From NCBI GenBank assembly GCA_023231065.1, contig JALNWE010000009.1:1-64000 (forward strand): 64,000 bases of DNA, read 5' to 3'. Shown here one piece after another: positions 16,446 through 25,003 of this stretch. This stretch comes from Bacteroidales bacterium. GTDB lineage: Bacteria; Bacteroidota; Bacteroidia; Bacteroidales; FEN-979. The first letter of the stretch is position 1. The number at the start of each line of letters is the position of its first letter. The notes under the pieces were generated by a model, which was not told the DNA's origin, searched no databases, and worked only from the letters and a program-made list of their open reading frames with translations. The translations under genes and the position numbers were made by a program.

Positions 16446-18829
16446 GAAGGCTTTTGCTTTCGGTAATCTTTTTGTGGATACTTATCCCGGTATCTCTTTC
16501 AGGATCAGTGAATTTATCCCATATTTCCTATGATAGCTGCCTGTTCAGGCATTTGTCGGGACTTTTACCTGATTTGAATGGCCGGGGGAAGGCTGAGATA
16601 TTACTAATCATGGCGGGACAGATATCCGATACGCTTCCTGATCAATCCCTTATTTTGCTTGAAAAAGCATTCCGTATTGCCGTACAGGAATCTGATATTG
16701 TAATGAAAGCCCGTATCAGAAAAATGATGGGAGAGTGTTTTTGGAAGAAACAAAAATATGATCTTGCCCTCGTAAACTTTCAGGCATCCTTAAAAATATC
16801 AAAACAGATAGAAGATTATGAAACCGAAATACCAATCCTGGTTGTCATAGGCATGTTGAACCGGGATCAAAAAGATTACAGTTCTGCGTCCCGGTATTTT
16901 CAACTCGGATTGGACAAAGCCCGGTTACATAAAAGCAAACTATGGACCTCCGATTGTCTCAATCAAATGGCAATCACCATGCAGTTGAAGGGCGATTTTA
17001 TAAAAGCGAAACAACTTTACTTTGAAGCTTTATCGGAAATCCGTCCCCTTGGAAATAAACAGTTGGAAATATCAATCCTTAATAACCTTGGCAGTATTTA
17101 TATCGAGAAAAAACAATATGATTCGGCGCTGCTATTTTATAAAAAAGCTTTGCCCGAAATAGATAAAATGGATGGCTTTTTACAAGGAAATATTTTTACC
17201 CGGATCGCTCATATATACTCCTTGAGGCCGAATTTGAAAAAATCCCTGGAATGGAACCGTAAAGCATTTAAGATCAGGGAACAATATAATGACCACCAGA
17301 ATGTTGCCAGTTCACTGATCAACATGGCCGGGGACCTGTTCTTACTCGATTGCCCCGATTCGGCTTTTTTCTATTTGAACCAGGGTTTGTTGTTGGCCGG
17401 GAAGTATGGTCAGCAAAACCTTATTGAAAATGCATACCGTCATGTTTATCGGTATTACCTGAAGAAAGGTGATTATCGAAAAGCGCTTGAGAATTACAGG
17501 CAATACACATTTTTATCAGATAGTATCTTAAAACTTCGAAACCAGGGAAATATTTCGATCATCGAGGCTAACCTGAGCATTATCAATATTGAAGAATCCA
17601 ATAAACTTCTGGTCGAACAAAATAAAATTCAATCCCTTCATCTATCGAACCAGAAAACCCAGTACATCCTGATGAGGGTATTGGTTGCGCTCGGGATCAT
17701 CCTTATCATATTTATCCTTTTCCAATATAGTTCCATCCGGCGTGCCCGTAAAAGCAAACAAGATCTGTACTATCTTTTGACGCGGGAAAAATCCGAAAGT
17801 GAAAAGATACAGCAACAAACCCGGAAACGCGAACTGCAATATCGTTTTCTCACAGAAAATACAATTGATTTTATTACTCATTTGAACAATAAAAATAAAA
17901 GGATTTATGCTTCTCCTTCCTCTCTGCAAATGTTTGGTTTCACACCGGATGAGATGCTGAAAAGAAGTTCTTATGATATTTGCCACCTTGACTTTATCAA
18001 ACAATCCGAACAAACCTTTTCGGAAATGTTGGAAACCAGAAGAGAAAAACAGTTTGTTTACAGGACCCAGAAAAAAAACGGAAGTTATTTTTGGGTTGAA
18101 AGTATTTTAAATCCCATATTTGATCCTTCAACGGGTGAATTTAAAGAGATTGTTGGAGTTACCCGCGATATTAATGAACGAAAAAACATCGAATTAGAAA
18201 TTATGGAAAGCACTCGGCAAAAAGTTAACCTGTTAAAGGAAATACATCATCGCGTAAAAAATAATTTTGCCATTTTGGTCAGTTTGATTAATATGCAGAT
18301 AGACCAAAGTAAAAATCCCGAAGTTATTCAATCATTATCTAACCTGCAGCTCCGGATCCGCACCATGGCATTGGTACACGAAATGCTATACCGGTCGAAG
18401 GATTTTGAAAAAATATCTTTTCCCGATTACCTCCGCTCCCTGGTTTCGGTTGTTGCAGGAAGCTTTAACCGAAGGGATATTCAGACCATCATTGAAACTG
18501 AGGACGCTTTTTTGGATATAGGATCATCCATCCCGGTTGGCCTGATCATCAACGAAGTCATGAGCAATACATACATGCATGCCTTCCCCGGCGAAAGAAG
18601 CGGTAATGTCAGGATTTTGTTAAAAAAACAACCGGATTCCCCTTCCATCACACTGATCATTCATGACGACGGCATTGGCTTGCCTGATTCGTTTTCGCTG
18701 GAGCAGGTCAGGACGATGGGGCTCCAGATCGTTCAAATTTTAAGCAGACAATTAGAAGCAGATGTCATTTTGAAAAATGACGAGGGAACCTTATTTTCAC
18801 TCTGTTTTAAATGCAAGGCCGACCAATGA
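16442..18829 (+). CDS. TPR-PAS sensor histidine kinase (HisKA_2 type)
   Basis: 795 residues. Signal peptide (about 1-20), then TPR-like helices (about 60-370; LNQMAITMQLKGDF, ILNNLGSIYIEKKQYDSAL, SSLINMAGDL). A membrane helix at about 406-428 (VLVALGIILIIFILFQYS) and a coiled stretch precede a PAS/PAC domain (about 460-580, FLTENTIDFIT, EIVGVTRDINERK). HisKA_2 has EIHHRVKNNF, with H603 the likely phosphorylated residue, followed by an HATPase domain (MSNTYMHAFPGE, HDDGIGLP, GLQIVQIL). The TPR region is periplasmic and PAS plus kinase cytoplasmic. It sits just before the pst promoter but has no cognate regulator beside it. A link to phosphate sensing is only positional. Confidence 0.88.
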   Translation: MRRLLLSVIFLWILIPVSLSGSVNLSHISYDSCLFRHLSGLLPDLNGRGKAEILLIMAGQISDTLPDQSLILLEKAFRIAVQESDIVMKARIRKMMGECFWKKQKYDLALVNFQASLKISKQIEDYETEIPILVVIGMLNRDQKDYSSASRYFQLGLDKARLHKSKLWTSDCLNQMAITMQLKGDFIKAKQLYFEALSEIRPLGNKQLEISILNNLGSIYIEKKQYDSALLFYKKALPEIDKMDGFLQGNIFTRIAHIYSLRPNLKKSLEWNRKAFKIREQYNDHQNVASSLINMAGDLFLLDCPDSAFFYLNQGLLLAGKYGQQNLIENAYRHVYRYYLKKGDYRKALENYRQYTFLSDSILKLRNQGNISIIEANLSIINIEESNKLLVEQNKIQSLHLSNQKTQYILMRVLVALGIILIIFILFQYSSIRRARKSKQDLYYLLTREKSESEKIQQQTRKRELQYRFLTENTIDFITHLNNKNKRIYASPSSLQMFGFTPDEMLKRSSYDICHLDFIKQSEQTFSEMLETRREKQFVYRTQKKNGSYFWVESILNPIFDPSTGEFKEIVGVTRDINERKNIELEIMESTRQKVNLLKEIHHRVKNNFAILVSLINMQIDQSKNPEVIQSLSNLQLRIRTMALVHEMLYRSKDFEKISFPDYLRSLVSVVAGSFNRRDIQTIIETEDAFLDIGSSIPVGLIINEVMSNTYMHAFPGERSGNVRILLKKQPDSPSITLIIHDDGIGLPDSFSLEQVRTMGLQIVQILSRQLEADVILKNDEGTLFSLCFKCKADQ

Positions 18830-18882
18830 TTAGTTGATAGGCCCTCGTCCCATCCCCATTTTCCCTCGTTTATTGGTTTTCG

Positions 18883-18949
18883 TTAACGATTATTTAACAC
18901 AAAGGTAATCTTAGGTTAACATATCCTGTTGAACCCCGGGATACCTTTG
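18883..18949 (+). promoter_or_regulatory. Pho-box-like promoter of the porin-pst operon
   Basis: Four hexamers at exact 11-bp steps: TTAACG (18883), TTAACA (18894), GTAATC (18905), TTAACA (18916). The last ends at 18921, followed by 20 nt and TACCTTTG (18942-18949), a TAnnTTTG -7 element. The porin ATG is 25 bp beyond. Step size and location in place of the -33 box fit a PhoB/PhoP-type activator. The PlcP-like gene has the same arrangement. Confidence 0.75.
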
Positions 18950-18974
18950 CCGTGAAATCAAAAAACATCTGCAC

Positions 18975-20513
18975 ATGAAAAAAAACATGAACGCCCTGGC
19001 TTATATCAGCCTGATTACTGCCTCTTTACTGTTTTCCTTTCCGGTAATGGCCCAAAAACAGGTGGACGACCTGAAAAAAGAACAGGATACCATTAAAGAA
19101 AACGCGACTACTCTCCGCGACCGGATTGGAGGAGTGGAGGAAAGGCTGGCAACAGCCGAAGGCGACCTCGCCAAACTTACGAAAATCAAAATTTCGGGAT
19201 ATATCCAGGCCCAATGGCAGCATTTTGAGGCCGCCAGCTCTTATCCCGATAATATCTTCCAGGTTCGCCGCGCCAGGATTAAATTCCAATATGAACCGGT
19301 ACAGGGTGTCGTTTTTGTTTTGCAACCCGATTTCCAACCCGGAAATATTACCATTAAAGATGCTTATGCCATAGCCCAGGACCCGTGGCTAAAAACCTTC
19401 TCTTTATGGGCCGGTAAATTCAACCGTCCCAATTATGAAGTTGAATATTCCTCCAGCAGCCGTGAAGTCCCCGAAAGATCGCGGGTTATCCGTGCCATCT
19501 ATCCGGATGAACGGGCCATTGGGGCCAAACTGGAAATCGCCCCCCCGCAAATTCCACTGAAGATACAACTTGCCATTTTCAACGGGAATGACGGCCTCAC
19601 CATCACCGATGCAAACGGTAATAACATCAACGCCCAAAATACCGATTTCGACAATTATAAAGACATTATGGGCCGGGTTACATACGCTTTCAAGCTGGGT
19701 AATATCGGTGGACTGACCATCGGCGCCCATGGATATTACGGAAAGATCAAGGCCAACAGCCTGGACGTTCTTAATTCTGATTATACGTATAATAAGACGC
19801 TGGATAATGTGGGGCAAAGCGTTAAAAAGAACTGGGTCGGGTTTGAAGCGCAGCTTTACTTCGATTTCCTCGGCGGCCTGGCATTAAAAGGCGAATATAT
19901 TTTCGGCGTCAATTCCACGCCGGGTTACTTCGGAAGTTCAACAGTTGTAAGCCCCATGACCTCTGTACTGAAAAACGACACCCTGACCCTCGCGACCCTG
20001 ACGACCAAAACGACAACGGGGCGTCCGGCCATCAGCAAAAATTTCAATGGTTATTATGTTTACCTGATCAAGAATATTGGGAAGCGCAACCAGGTGGCTG
20101 TCAGGTTCGACTATTATAATCCCAACACAAAATTAGCGGCCGGCCAGATCGGCGCCGCCAAATGGGATGGCAGCAGCTCGAAAATGGTGAACAATTTTAC
20201 ATATGCCGGAACAGACCCGGTCATAGCGACAAATTCCCAGACCAAGACTGTTGTAAATAACCTTTTAAAAAGCGGTACCGGTGACATTGCATACAGTACC
20301 TGGACTTTTGCCTACACCTACTTTTTTGATGACAATATCAAATTCATGATCTCATACGAAATACCCATAAACAGGAAAAGCGGGACGGTGGATGCAAACG
20401 GTAATGGAAATGTGACTTCAAATTACACGGTCAACAATATTGCCAGCGTGTATGATTACAGCAACTGGATTAAACAGAATACCCTGACAGTAAGAATGCA
20501 GGTTAAATTTTAG
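18975..20513 (+). CDS. Phosphate-selective porin O/P family outer membrane protein
   Basis: 512 residues. Signal peptide to about residue 26 (FPVMAQ). A coiled-coil of about 40 residues (DDLKKEQDTIKENATTLRDR...) is followed by a 16-strand-type barrel starting at ISGYIQAQWQHFE, with FQVRRARIKFQYEP and a last strand LTVRMQVKF ending in Phe. This order is that of Porin_O_P proteins in Bacteroidota, first genes of pst operons. The coiled coil probably supports trimer formation in the periplasm. Pho-box-like repeats precede the gene, and pstS follows 43 bp downstream, so phosphate uptake across the outer membrane is the likely job. Confidence 0.88.
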   Translation: MKKNMNALAYISLITASLLFSFPVMAQKQVDDLKKEQDTIKENATTLRDRIGGVEERLATAEGDLAKLTKIKISGYIQAQWQHFEAASSYPDNIFQVRRARIKFQYEPVQGVVFVLQPDFQPGNITIKDAYAIAQDPWLKTFSLWAGKFNRPNYEVEYSSSSREVPERSRVIRAIYPDERAIGAKLEIAPPQIPLKIQLAIFNGNDGLTITDANGNNINAQNTDFDNYKDIMGRVTYAFKLGNIGGLTIGAHGYYGKIKANSLDVLNSDYTYNKTLDNVGQSVKKNWVGFEAQLYFDFLGGLALKGEYIFGVNSTPGYFGSSTVVSPMTSVLKNDTLTLATLTTKTTTGRPAISKNFNGYYVYLIKNIGKRNQVAVRFDYYNPNTKLAAGQIGAAKWDGSSSKMVNNFTYAGTDPVIATNSQTKTVVNNLLKSGTGDIAYSTWTFAYTYFFDDNIKFMISYEIPINRKSGTVDANGNGNVTSNYTVNNIASVYDYSNWIKQNTLTVRMQVKF

Positions 20514-20556
20514 CAAATCAATTAAAATTGAATACTAAACAATTAAAAATAGTTTT

Positions 20557-21396
20557 ATGAAAAAGATGAAAAAAGCAGGAGTGTCATTAGGAATTCTGAT
20601 GATTGCCCTGATCGGGTTCGCTTTCATGCCTGTCCCCCAAAAAATTACCGTAAAAGGTTCTGATACCATGGTAATCCTTGCTCAGAAATGGGCTGAAGTT
20701 TATATGAAATCACACCAGGAAACGATCATCCAGGTCACCGGCGGTGGCTCGGGCACCGGCATCTCGGCGCTGATCAATGGATCCACCGATATTTGTAATT
20801 CGAGCCGTCCAATGAAACAGTCGGAAATGGACAAACTCAAAGACCGTTATGCTTCCCTGGGAATTGAAATACCCTGCGCCAAAGACGGGGTTACCATTTT
20901 CCTGAATTCGTCCAACCCGGTAAAAGAACTGACTTTGAAGCAACTGAGCAATATTTTCTCCGGAAAAACGAAGAACTGGAAAGAAGTTGGCGGCCCTGAT
21001 GCCGATATCAAACTTTATGGCCGTGAAAACAGTTCCGGAACATACGTCTTCTTCAAGGATAATGTTGTCAGGACAGATTATGCTGCCAGTTGCCAGACCT
21101 TACCAGGGACCGCCGCCGTCGTCAACGCGGTATCGAAGGATAAATATGGCATCGGTTATGGTGGCGCCGCCTATGCAGCCGGAGTGAAACATTGCGCCGT
21201 TAAGAAAGACGATAAAAGCACGGCGTATGTTGCCAATGCAGAAACCGTCAAAGCGGGGCAGTACCCGATAACCCGTTATTTGTATATGTATCTCAGGAAC
21301 AGGCCCACCGGGGAGATCAAAGCTTATATAGACTGGATTTTAAGTCCGGAAGGGCAGAAGCTGGTTACTGAAATTGGTTATTTTCCTGTTAAATAG
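20557..21396 (+). CDS. pstS: Phosphate ABC transporter substrate-binding protein PstS
   Basis: 279 residues with a signal peptide (about 1-25; no lipobox Cys). Phosphate-binding loops are visible: VKGSDTMVILAQKWAE, GGGSGTGISALINGSTDICNSSRPM, LSNIFSGKTKNWKEVGG, YGRENSSGTYVFFKD and IGYGGAAYA. It captures phosphate in the periplasm for PstCA. The length is short for the family but matches PstS of Bacteroidota. A strong stem-loop follows the gene (21426-21465) and may raise PstS over the membrane parts. Confidence 0.93.
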   Translation: MKKMKKAGVSLGILMIALIGFAFMPVPQKITVKGSDTMVILAQKWAEVYMKSHQETIIQVTGGGSGTGISALINGSTDICNSSRPMKQSEMDKLKDRYASLGIEIPCAKDGVTIFLNSSNPVKELTLKQLSNIFSGKTKNWKEVGGPDADIKLYGRENSSGTYVFFKDNVVRTDYAASCQTLPGTAAVVNAVSKDKYGIGYGGAAYAAGVKHCAVKKDDKSTAYVANAETVKAGQYPITRYLYMYLRNRPTGEIKAYIDWILSPEGQKLVTEIGYFPVK

Positions 21397-21425
21397 TGTT
21401 ATTGAAAAGTGATAAGACCAATGAA

Positions 21426-21465
21426 GAGGGTGTCCCAAAAGCATGGTCCCTTTTGAGATACCCTC
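21426..21465 (+). terminator. Stem-loop between pstS and pstC
   Basis: GAGGGTGTCCCAAAAG (21426-21441) pairs with CTTTTGAGATACCCTC (21450-21465): 15 of 16 positions pair, with an 8-nt loop. A TTTATTGTTAATT stretch follows. It can act as a partial terminator or as an mRNA-stabilising structure, keeping PstS and the porin above PstCAB. Functional reading is inference; the stem is certain. Confidence 0.7.
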
Positions 21466-21486
21466 ATTTATTGTTAATTAAAGAAA

Positions 21487-22602
21487 ATGGATAATCTAAT
21501 TGAGAACAAAGGTTTCGTATTCAGCAAAGAGTCATTGCGAAAGAAATTCCGGTGGTCGGAATTTCTTTCAGAGAAAATTATCTCCGGTGTGGCATTCCTT
21601 TCCATAACCATCATCGTATTGATATTTGTCTTTGTTTTCAGGGAAACCCTGCCGATTTTTCATCATAAGAAGGAAACCGTGAAAATTGAATCGGTACAGA
21701 AACAGGAGCAATACGGAGGGGCCGAAGCTTCGGGGCCCACCAATGCTTCCGGACAGGAACAATATGGCGTAACCACCACCGATACGATGATGATAGAAAA
21801 CCAGGCCAGGGTAGAGGATACAGTTGTCCATGAAGCCGATGAAGCAACGGTGAAAAGTCTCATTGGAAAAGAATGGTTACCGGTGTCGGATAGACCAAGG
21901 TATGGCCTGATCCCACTTCTGGTCGGAACGCTAAAAATTACCTTGCTGGCGATTTTATTTGCCGCTCCAATCGCTATTTTAGCGGCTTTGTTTTCTGCAG
22001 CGTTTGCGCCTCCCTGGTTGCGCGAGATTATCAAGCCTGCCATCGAATTGTTGGCTGGATTCCCATCGGTTGTCATCGGTTTTTTCGCGCTGATGGTAAT
22101 GGCTTCTTTTTTCCAGGACATTTTTGGTTATGATACCCGTTTGAATGCTTTTGTGGGAGGCATTGCCATGGCATTGGCCGCGATTCCGATTATATACACC
22201 ATCACGGAGGATGCCCTGACAGCGGTACCCCGTTCCTATACTGAAGCAAGCCTCGCATTGGGAGCATCCCGCTGGCAGACAGCTTTGTTTGTCACCCTGC
22301 CGGCGGCCACACCCGGAATTTTTGCCGCGGTCCTTCTCGGTGTCGGCCGTGTCTTCGGGGAAACGATGATCGCCTTGATGGCAACCGGAAATGCAGCGAT
22401 GATTTCTGCCAATCCATTCGAATCGGTACGGACCCTGGCCGCAACCATCGGCGCCGAAATGGCTGAAGTGGTTTTTGGCGACACCCATTACAGTGTCCTT
22501 TTCCTGATCGGTTCCCTGCTCTTTATTTTTACTTTCGGGTTGAATGCCCTGGCTGAGTTTTATGTAAAAGGAAAATTAGTGAAACGCTTTCAGGGGAAAT
22601 AA
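21487..22602 (+). CDS. pstC: Phosphate ABC transporter permease PstC
   Basis: 371 residues. One N-terminal helix (ISGVAFLSITIIVLIFVFVF) is followed by a long periplasmic segment (about 55-140), then five helices with the EAA-type loop (YTEASLALGASRWQTALFVTLPAATPGI). KEWLPVSDRPRYGLIPLLVGTL before the core is typical of PstC. The periplasmic segment carries a polar stretch in which EQYG occurs twice (about residues 74-93), which looks like a lineage-specific insertion. It forms the membrane channel with PstA. pstA follows after 2 bp. Confidence 0.92.
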   Translation: MDNLIENKGFVFSKESLRKKFRWSEFLSEKIISGVAFLSITIIVLIFVFVFRETLPIFHHKKETVKIESVQKQEQYGGAEASGPTNASGQEQYGVTTTDTMMIENQARVEDTVVHEADEATVKSLIGKEWLPVSDRPRYGLIPLLVGTLKITLLAILFAAPIAILAALFSAAFAPPWLREIIKPAIELLAGFPSVVIGFFALMVMASFFQDIFGYDTRLNAFVGGIAMALAAIPIIYTITEDALTAVPRSYTEASLALGASRWQTALFVTLPAATPGIFAAVLLGVGRVFGETMIALMATGNAAMISANPFESVRTLAATIGAEMAEVVFGDTHYSVLFLIGSLLFIFTFGLNALAEFYVKGKLVKRFQGK

Positions 22603-22604
22603 CC

Positions 22605-23504
22605 ATGAGTAAGAAAAATAAAATCATCGGAACATTATTTATCGGTACAACCGCATTTTCCGCTTTTCTGATCATTGCAATAATCCTTGTCATGCTTATT
22701 GTTATTATCATCGGTGGAAAAGATACTTTCTCATGGGAATTTCTGACCTCTTTCCCTAAGGACGGGATGATGAAAGGAGGGATTTTTCCGGCTATATACG
22801 GAACCGCTTTACTTGTCGTCATCATGTCGGTTGCGGCCGTTCCTTTTGGCGCTATCACAGCCATCTATCTGACCGAATATGCCAGGGAGACTTCGGTTCT
22901 GGCACAAACCATACGTTTTGCGGTGAGAACGCTTGCTACCGTACCTTCCATTATTTTTGGATTGTTCGGATTGGGATTTTTTATCAAATTCGTGGGTGGA
23001 GGTATGGATAATATATTTCTTGGAGGACAACTTAAATGGGGACAGCCAAACATCCTTTGGGCCAGTCTTACCATGTCGTTATTGACGCTCCCGGTAGTCA
23101 TTGTTTCGGTTGAAGAAGCCATCCGCACGGTTCCCAGGGAGATGCGCGAGGCCAGCCTGGCCCTGGGCGCAACCAAATGGGAAACCATCCGGAGAATTGT
23201 CATCCCGGGATCCCGTTCGGGGATCATGACAGGTACGATATTAGCAGTAAGCCGCGGAGCCGGGGAAGTTGCCCCGATCCTTTTTACCGGGGCTGCCTAT
23301 TATCTTGCAACCTTACCAACCTCGTTGAGTGACCAGTTCATGAACCTTGGTTATCATATATACATCATGGCAACGCAATCGGCCAACGTAGATCAAACGC
23401 TGCCCATCCAGTTTGCCACAACACTTGTGCTTCTGATGCTCACTTTTATGTTAAATTTGACTGCCGTTATAATCCGCTCAAGGTTACGTAAAAAAGCAAA
23501 ATGA
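22605..23504 (+). CDS. pstA: Phosphate ABC transporter permease PstA
   Basis: 299 residues, six predicted helices. LTSFPKDGMMKGGIFPAIYGT is the usual entry into the permease core. The EAA loop is MREASLALGATKWETIRRIVIPGSRSGI, and SRGAGEVAPILFTGAAYY is a PstA signature. It pairs with PstC in the inner membrane. The gene starts 2 bp after pstC and precedes pstB by 17 bp. Confidence 0.93.
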   Translation: MSKKNKIIGTLFIGTTAFSAFLIIAIILVMLIVIIIGGKDTFSWEFLTSFPKDGMMKGGIFPAIYGTALLVVIMSVAAVPFGAITAIYLTEYARETSVLAQTIRFAVRTLATVPSIIFGLFGLGFFIKFVGGGMDNIFLGGQLKWGQPNILWASLTMSLLTLPVVIVSVEEAIRTVPREMREASLALGATKWETIRRIVIPGSRSGIMTGTILAVSRGAGEVAPILFTGAAYYLATLPTSLSDQFMNLGYHIYIMATQSANVDQTLPIQFATTLVLLMLTFMLNLTAVIIRSRLRKKAK

Positions 23505-23521
23505 TCAAAGAAATCTGAACA

Positions 23522-24280
23522 ATGAAACAACCTAAAATTCAAACGCGGGAATTATCTCTTTTTTATGGAGAAAAGATGGCTCTCAATTCTATCTCAATGG
23601 ATATTCCTGAAAAAGAAGTAACTGCTTTTATAGGCCCTTCCGGCTGCGGAAAATCAACTTTTTTACGAACCTTAAACCGGATGAATGATCTGATACCTTT
23701 TGTGAAAATCACTGGTGAGGTTTTAGTCGACTCACTCAATATTTATGACAAACAGATTGATGTAGTCAACCTGCGTAAAAAAATCGGAATGGTTTTTCAA
23801 AAATCAAATCCCTTTACCAAATCGATTTATGAAAATGTAGCCTATGGCCCTAAGATAAATGGAATAAGAGAAAGAAAAAAACTGAATGAAATTGTTGAAA
23901 CATCATTAAAAAATGCATTCATCTGGGAAGAGGTGAAGGATCGGTTGTATGATTCGGCCATGGGGCTCTCAGGGGGACAACAACAGCGTATGTGCATCGC
24001 GCGGGCCCTTGCAGTTGAACCTGAAATTATACTGATGGATGAACCGGCCAGCGCCCTGGATCCGATCTCCACTGCAAAAATTGAAGAGCTGATCTTTGAA
24101 TTAAAAAAGAATTATACCATCGTTATCGTGACCCATAACATGCAGCAGGCAGCCCGTGTCAGCGATTACACGGCCTTTTTTTATCTGGGGGAACTGATCG
24201 AATTCGGAAAAACAAGAAAGATCTTTACAACCCCTGATAATAAACAAACTGAAGAATATATTACCGGCAGGTTCGGCTAA
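23522..24280 (+). CDS. pstB: Phosphate ABC transporter ATPase PstB
   Basis: 252 residues. Walker [21 protein letters not shown]-loop VFQKSNPF, signature [19 protein letters not shown], Walker [13 protein letters not shown] and switch His [13 protein letters not shown] are all intact. The text [11 protein letters not shown] near the end is characteristic of PstB. It powers phosphate import through PstCA. Length is normal. Confidence 0.96.
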   Translation: MKQPKIQTRELSLFYGEKMALNSISMDIPEKEVTAFIGPSGCGKSTFLRTLNRMNDLIPFVKITGEVLVDSLNIYDKQIDVVNLRKKIGMVFQKSNPFTKSIYENVAYGPKINGIRERKKLNEIVETSLKNAFIWEEVKDRLYDSAMGLSGGQQQRMCIARALAVEPEIILMDEPASALDPISTAKIEELIFELKKNYTIVIVTHNMQQAARVSDYTAFFYLGELIEFGKTRKIFTTPDNKQTEEYITGRFG

Positions 24281-24302
24281 TCGGATTATTAAAACCCTGA
24301 AT

Positions 24303-25001
24303 ATGGAAAGACATTTTGAACAAGAGCTGGAGAAGCTCAAGAAACGGATCCTTAAAATGGGGGATCTTGTGGGCGCCCAGGTTCATAATTCCCTCGAAGC
24401 ATTGCTGACATGTAATAATGAATTGGCGCAGCAGGTCATTGGTTTTGACACCGAGGTAGATAAACTGGATGTGAAAATAGATAAACTCTGTCAGCGGATC
24501 TTTGCGTTGACGCAACCGGTTGCTACCGACCTGAGATTGATCATGTCGGCGTTGAAAATAAACAATGACCTGGAACGATTAGGCGACCTGGCTGTTAGTA
24601 TTTCTTCCAAAATAGAGGGTATCAGCGATTATAAAGAGATCCTGGCAGGGCTTAAGATGGCTGACCTGGCCCAGATGGCTGACCTTATCGTGAAAGACAT
24701 GGTCAATTTGCTGAATAATCAAAACACGTCAATGGTCAGGGATATCTTTTTATCTGCCTCTGCGATTGAGGATAGGGTCAATATAGCAACCGGGCATATT
24801 CTTGAAGAAATGATGCACAAATCCGAAGTGATCGTGGTAGCGACCAACCTGACAATCATCCTTACCCAGATTGAAAGAATATCAGGATTATGCACAAACA
24901 TTGCCGAATCGGTGGTGTTTATAGTGGATGGCAGAATGATAAAACATGATAAAACATTCCGCGGCAGTTTCGTTTCGGATAATGAACAAAAGGAGGAGTG
25001 A
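24303..25001 (+). CDS. phoU: Phosphate signalling protein PhoU
   Basis: 232 residues, two related three-helix bundles: ELEKLKKRILKMGDLV, IDKLCQRIFALTQPVATDLRLIMSALKINNDLERLGDLAVSI and in the second half EMMHKSEVIVVATNLTIILTQIERISGLCTNIAESVVFI. PhoU damps the Pho response and Pst activity when phosphate is plentiful. It is the last gene of the operon, 22 bp after pstB. The convergent hybrid kinase ends 2 bp downstream, so no room is left for a separate terminator. Confidence 0.93.
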   Translation: MERHFEQELEKLKKRILKMGDLVGAQVHNSLEALLTCNNELAQQVIGFDTEVDKLDVKIDKLCQRIFALTQPVATDLRLIMSALKINNDLERLGDLAVSISSKIEGISDYKEILAGLKMADLAQMADLIVKDMVNLLNNQNTSMVRDIFLSASAIEDRVNIATGHILEEMMHKSEVIVVATNLTIILTQIERISGLCTNIAESVVFIVDGRMIKHDKTFRGSFVSDNEQKEE

Positions 25002-25003
25002 TC

